In this document: positions 62,509-64,000 of the stretch, piece by piece | How positions within the stretch are numbered: the first letter of the stretch is position 1 | Layout of the letters: each line of letters starts with the position of its first letter | Assembly: GCA_965230195.1 (NCBI GenBank) | Contig: OZ245997.1 | Coordinates: forward strand, 2,914,001-2,978,000 | Origin: Putridiphycobacter sp965230195 | GTDB taxonomy: Bacteria > Bacteroidota > Bacteroidia > Flavobacteriales_D > Crocinitomicaceae | Direction: 5' to 3' | DNA: 64,000 bases | Program-made: the position numbers and the translations under genes | Notes under the pieces: model-generated | The model's database searches: none | Told to the model about the DNA's origin: nothing | The model's input: the letters and a program-made list of their open reading frames with translations, nothing else

Positions 62509-63276
62509 CTACTTCTGAATTTCACCGGTCAGAGTAACGATTTCAGAACATGATCCTGTAGGGTACATCTTAAATTCACAAAGTTTGACAATAACAGTAC
62601 CACTCTCTGTCACTTCCACATAAACCGGTTGGTTATTACCACTACCATGAAAACAAGTCAGCCAACCTAATCCCAGGACGCCGGTGACTAATACTTTATT
62701 ATTGTCCAGATCTGTTGAGGAAGATACTGTGGTATATAGATTGTTTTTTGATGGTTTGTTAAAAAAGGTAAAATCCAGGTCTCCAAACCCAGAAGAGGTA
62801 GATAATTTATAGTGGTCATTAGTGTTTTCATATACATTTCCCATTAAAAAGTCTGCTCCGTTATAATTCATTTTACCCGATTCGGTTGTACAGGGCGCTT
62901 TTGGAGCTTCATCAGTATCAAAGCCAATTGCTTCGGAATAGATTATTTCTGAATTATTGGTTTTAATAAAACTTCTGACATGATAACTCGTGCCGTAATT
63001 TAACCCGTCAAGGTAAAAAGTGGCTTCCTCCGAGTGCAATACCTGTTGCTCTTTAATTTTGTCTAAAACCGTAGGTGTTGTACTTTCAGACCAGCATATT
63101 CCGGCATCAACATAATTATTGTTCCGACTTAAACTAAAATTTGCCTTTACAGTGACACTGGTTGAGTCAATATTTATTCCATGAATCTCTGCTCTCCAGT
63201 TTTTTTCTTTTTGACAGGATAATATAGTTAGTAATACAATGAAGGTTAATGTAGAGTGATACCGACTAATTTTCAT
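62509..63276 (-). CDS. hypothetical lipoprotein with FnIII-like region
   Basis: 255 residues from the ATG at 63276, which starts a lipoprotein signal with lipobox ILSC (Cys about 21); the frame extends 19 residues further upstream but without signal character. Residues ~30-120 look like a fibronectin type III-like beta-sandwich (VKANFSLSRNNNYVDAGICWSES and LDGLNYGTSYHVRSFIK). C-terminal half unassigned with several cysteines. Function unknown. Confidence 0.65.
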   Translation of the reverse strand: MKISRYHSTLTFIVLLTILSCQKEKNWRAEIHGINIDSTSVTVKANFSLSRNNNYVDAGICWSESTTPTVLDKIKEQQVLHSEEATFYLDGLNYGTSYHVRSFIKTNNSEIIYSEAIGFDTDEAPKAPCTTESGKMNYNGADFLMGNVYENTNDHYKLSTSSGFGDLDFTFFNKPSKNNLYTTVSSSTDLDNNKVLVTGVLGLGWLTCFHGSGNNQPVYVEVTESGTVIVKLCEFKMYPTGSCSEIVTLTGEIQK

Positions 63277-63443
63277 ATATAACTGATTTGAAGCTAAAAT
63301 AGTAATATATGATCTATTAGAAGAATGAAACAAAAAATAAGTACTTATATGATAAGTAAGAGAGATGTTAAGTATAAAATCTAACGCTTAACCATAAGGA
63401 GTAAATTACAATAGTTTGTGTTTAAAATCGTTCGGTATAATAT

Positions 63444-63818
63444 ATGAGAATTAGTCAGGTTATTATAATCCTATTCTGCTTTGCTTCATTAGTTATTTCC
63501 TGTAAAAAGATAAAGGCAAAAAAGATTGCGGGAGAGTATGGTTGCAAGGTCGACTATAGTTATTGGGATATCAGTCCGGTAAATATTGACTCCAATTGGA
63601 CAGAGAATATAGTGGTTGAAAATGATAAGCAATCAATTTTGATTTTTGATAAATCTATCAGGGTTGACTGTTTAAAAGTGAATGGTTTCTACAAGGTAGG
63701 GGATCATAATAACTATTATATGGTTAAAGTAATAAAGGATAGTCTTTATTATTCTTCCGGAGGTGGAGGTTTAGGCGGTTGTTCTTCTGTTAGTTATAGA
63801 TGTGTTTTGTCAGAATAA
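63444..63818 (+). CDS. small hypothetical lipoprotein with cysteine-rich tail
   Basis: 124 residues. Lipoprotein signal with lipobox VISC (Cys20), then a soluble beta-rich body with cysteines at the end (GGGLGGCSSVSYRCVLSE). Divergent from the lipoprotein at 62509-63276 with 167 bases between the starts. I see no gene in the remaining 182 bases to the window end, which are AT-rich. Confidence 0.6.
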   Translation: MRISQVIIILFCFASLVISCKKIKAKKIAGEYGCKVDYSYWDISPVNIDSNWTENIVVENDKQSILIFDKSIRVDCLKVNGFYKVGDHNNYYMVKVIKDSLYYSSGGGGLGGCSSVSYRCVLSE

Positions 63819-64000
63819 GGCAATTGTACTTTAAAAAATAATTCAGATTGAGCTCAAGCTATAATAATTTTTTGATTTTTTTTAAGTGTCTCAATGCCAG
63901 TATTTACAGGTGTTTTCGTAATCCTAAAAAAAAATATTGATAAAAAAATACGAATTAGAGGCAATCTTTTTTGTATCAAATACGTTATAGTAATTGATTA

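Noticed and set aside
1..64000. tRNA, rRNA, CRISPR arrays, insertion sequences, restriction or toxin modules
   Set aside because: I looked for TTCGA-type T-arms, repeated spacers, transposase motifs and paired short genes and found none that can be supported.

Overview
The window looks like chromosomal DNA of an AT-rich member of the Bacteroidota, probably a free-living marine or aquatic species from the Cytophagales or Flavobacteriales range. The sequence basis is: many secreted proteins ending in type IX secretion (T9SS) sorting domains, two TonB-dependent receptors with a carboxypeptidase-regulatory-like N-terminal domain, SpoIIE-type phosphatases, a LytS/LytTR two-component pair, starts without Shine-Dalgarno sites, and exact copies of the Bacteroidota -7 promoter element TAnnTTTG in front of many genes. 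I see no rRNA, tRNA, CRISPR array, insertion sequence or phage module.

Layout. 0-5 kb: two tandem SpoIIE phosphatase paralogues (the first cut by the window edge), a conserved membrane protein and small unknowns. 4.9-14.4 kb: a DacB-type penicillin-binding protein divergent from a tightly packed surface-polysaccharide operon (AsnB-type amidotransferase, glycosyltransferase, Wza-like export protein, Wzc-like tyrosine kinase, RmlC, WecA-like transferase, small unknown). 14.4-16.6 kb: rhodanese, acetyltransferase and isochorismatase-fold hydrolase. 16.6-26.4 kb: a secreted proteolysis and uptake block (S41 peptidase, small envelope protein, T9SS subtilase, TPR protein, TonB-dependent receptor, M49 lipoprotein peptidase). 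26.6-32.2 kb: two tandem FG-GAP/VCBS T9SS proteins and a nitronate monooxygenase.

32-38.3 kb is a redox and stress block: YceI, pirin, and an operon of acetyltransferase, CDGSH iron-sulfur protein, MFS transporter and AraC regulator, next to a Crp/Fnr regulator. 38.3-43.5 kb is rich in small regulators with readable operators: a GbsR/MarR-type regulator followed by two paralogous small membrane proteins that share a palindrome with it, an ArsR-SRPBCC pair with two GTAACC-type palindromes, and an HxlR regulator divergent from a short-chain dehydrogenase with two TTGC-N5-GCAA palindromes.

43.6-54.7 kb holds a T9SS sialidase-like Asp-box protein with a lipoprotein and an SRPBCC protein, a TonB receptor/LytS/LytTR operon, a carboxypeptidase-regulatory protein, a lipoprotein with glycoside-hydrolase-like features, an HD hydrolase and a Rieske protein. 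55.0-58.1 kb is one large protein with ASH-like domains, a VWA domain with an intact MIDAS, no visible signal peptide and a C-terminal membrane anchor. 58.2-62.5 kb contains a HemG-like flavodoxin, a histidine-rich membrane protein preceded by a perfect FNR-type box, two further Crp/Fnr regulators, a MepB-family protein and a class C beta-lactamase-type hydrolase. The window ends with two small lipoproteins.

I found no single complete new defence or mobile system. The most interesting items are the GbsR-type regulon with its paired membrane proteins, the FNR-box redox operon, the tail-anchored VWA/ASH protein, two readable operator pairs, and a hairpin cluster in the 38.3 kb intergenic region that could be a small RNA.
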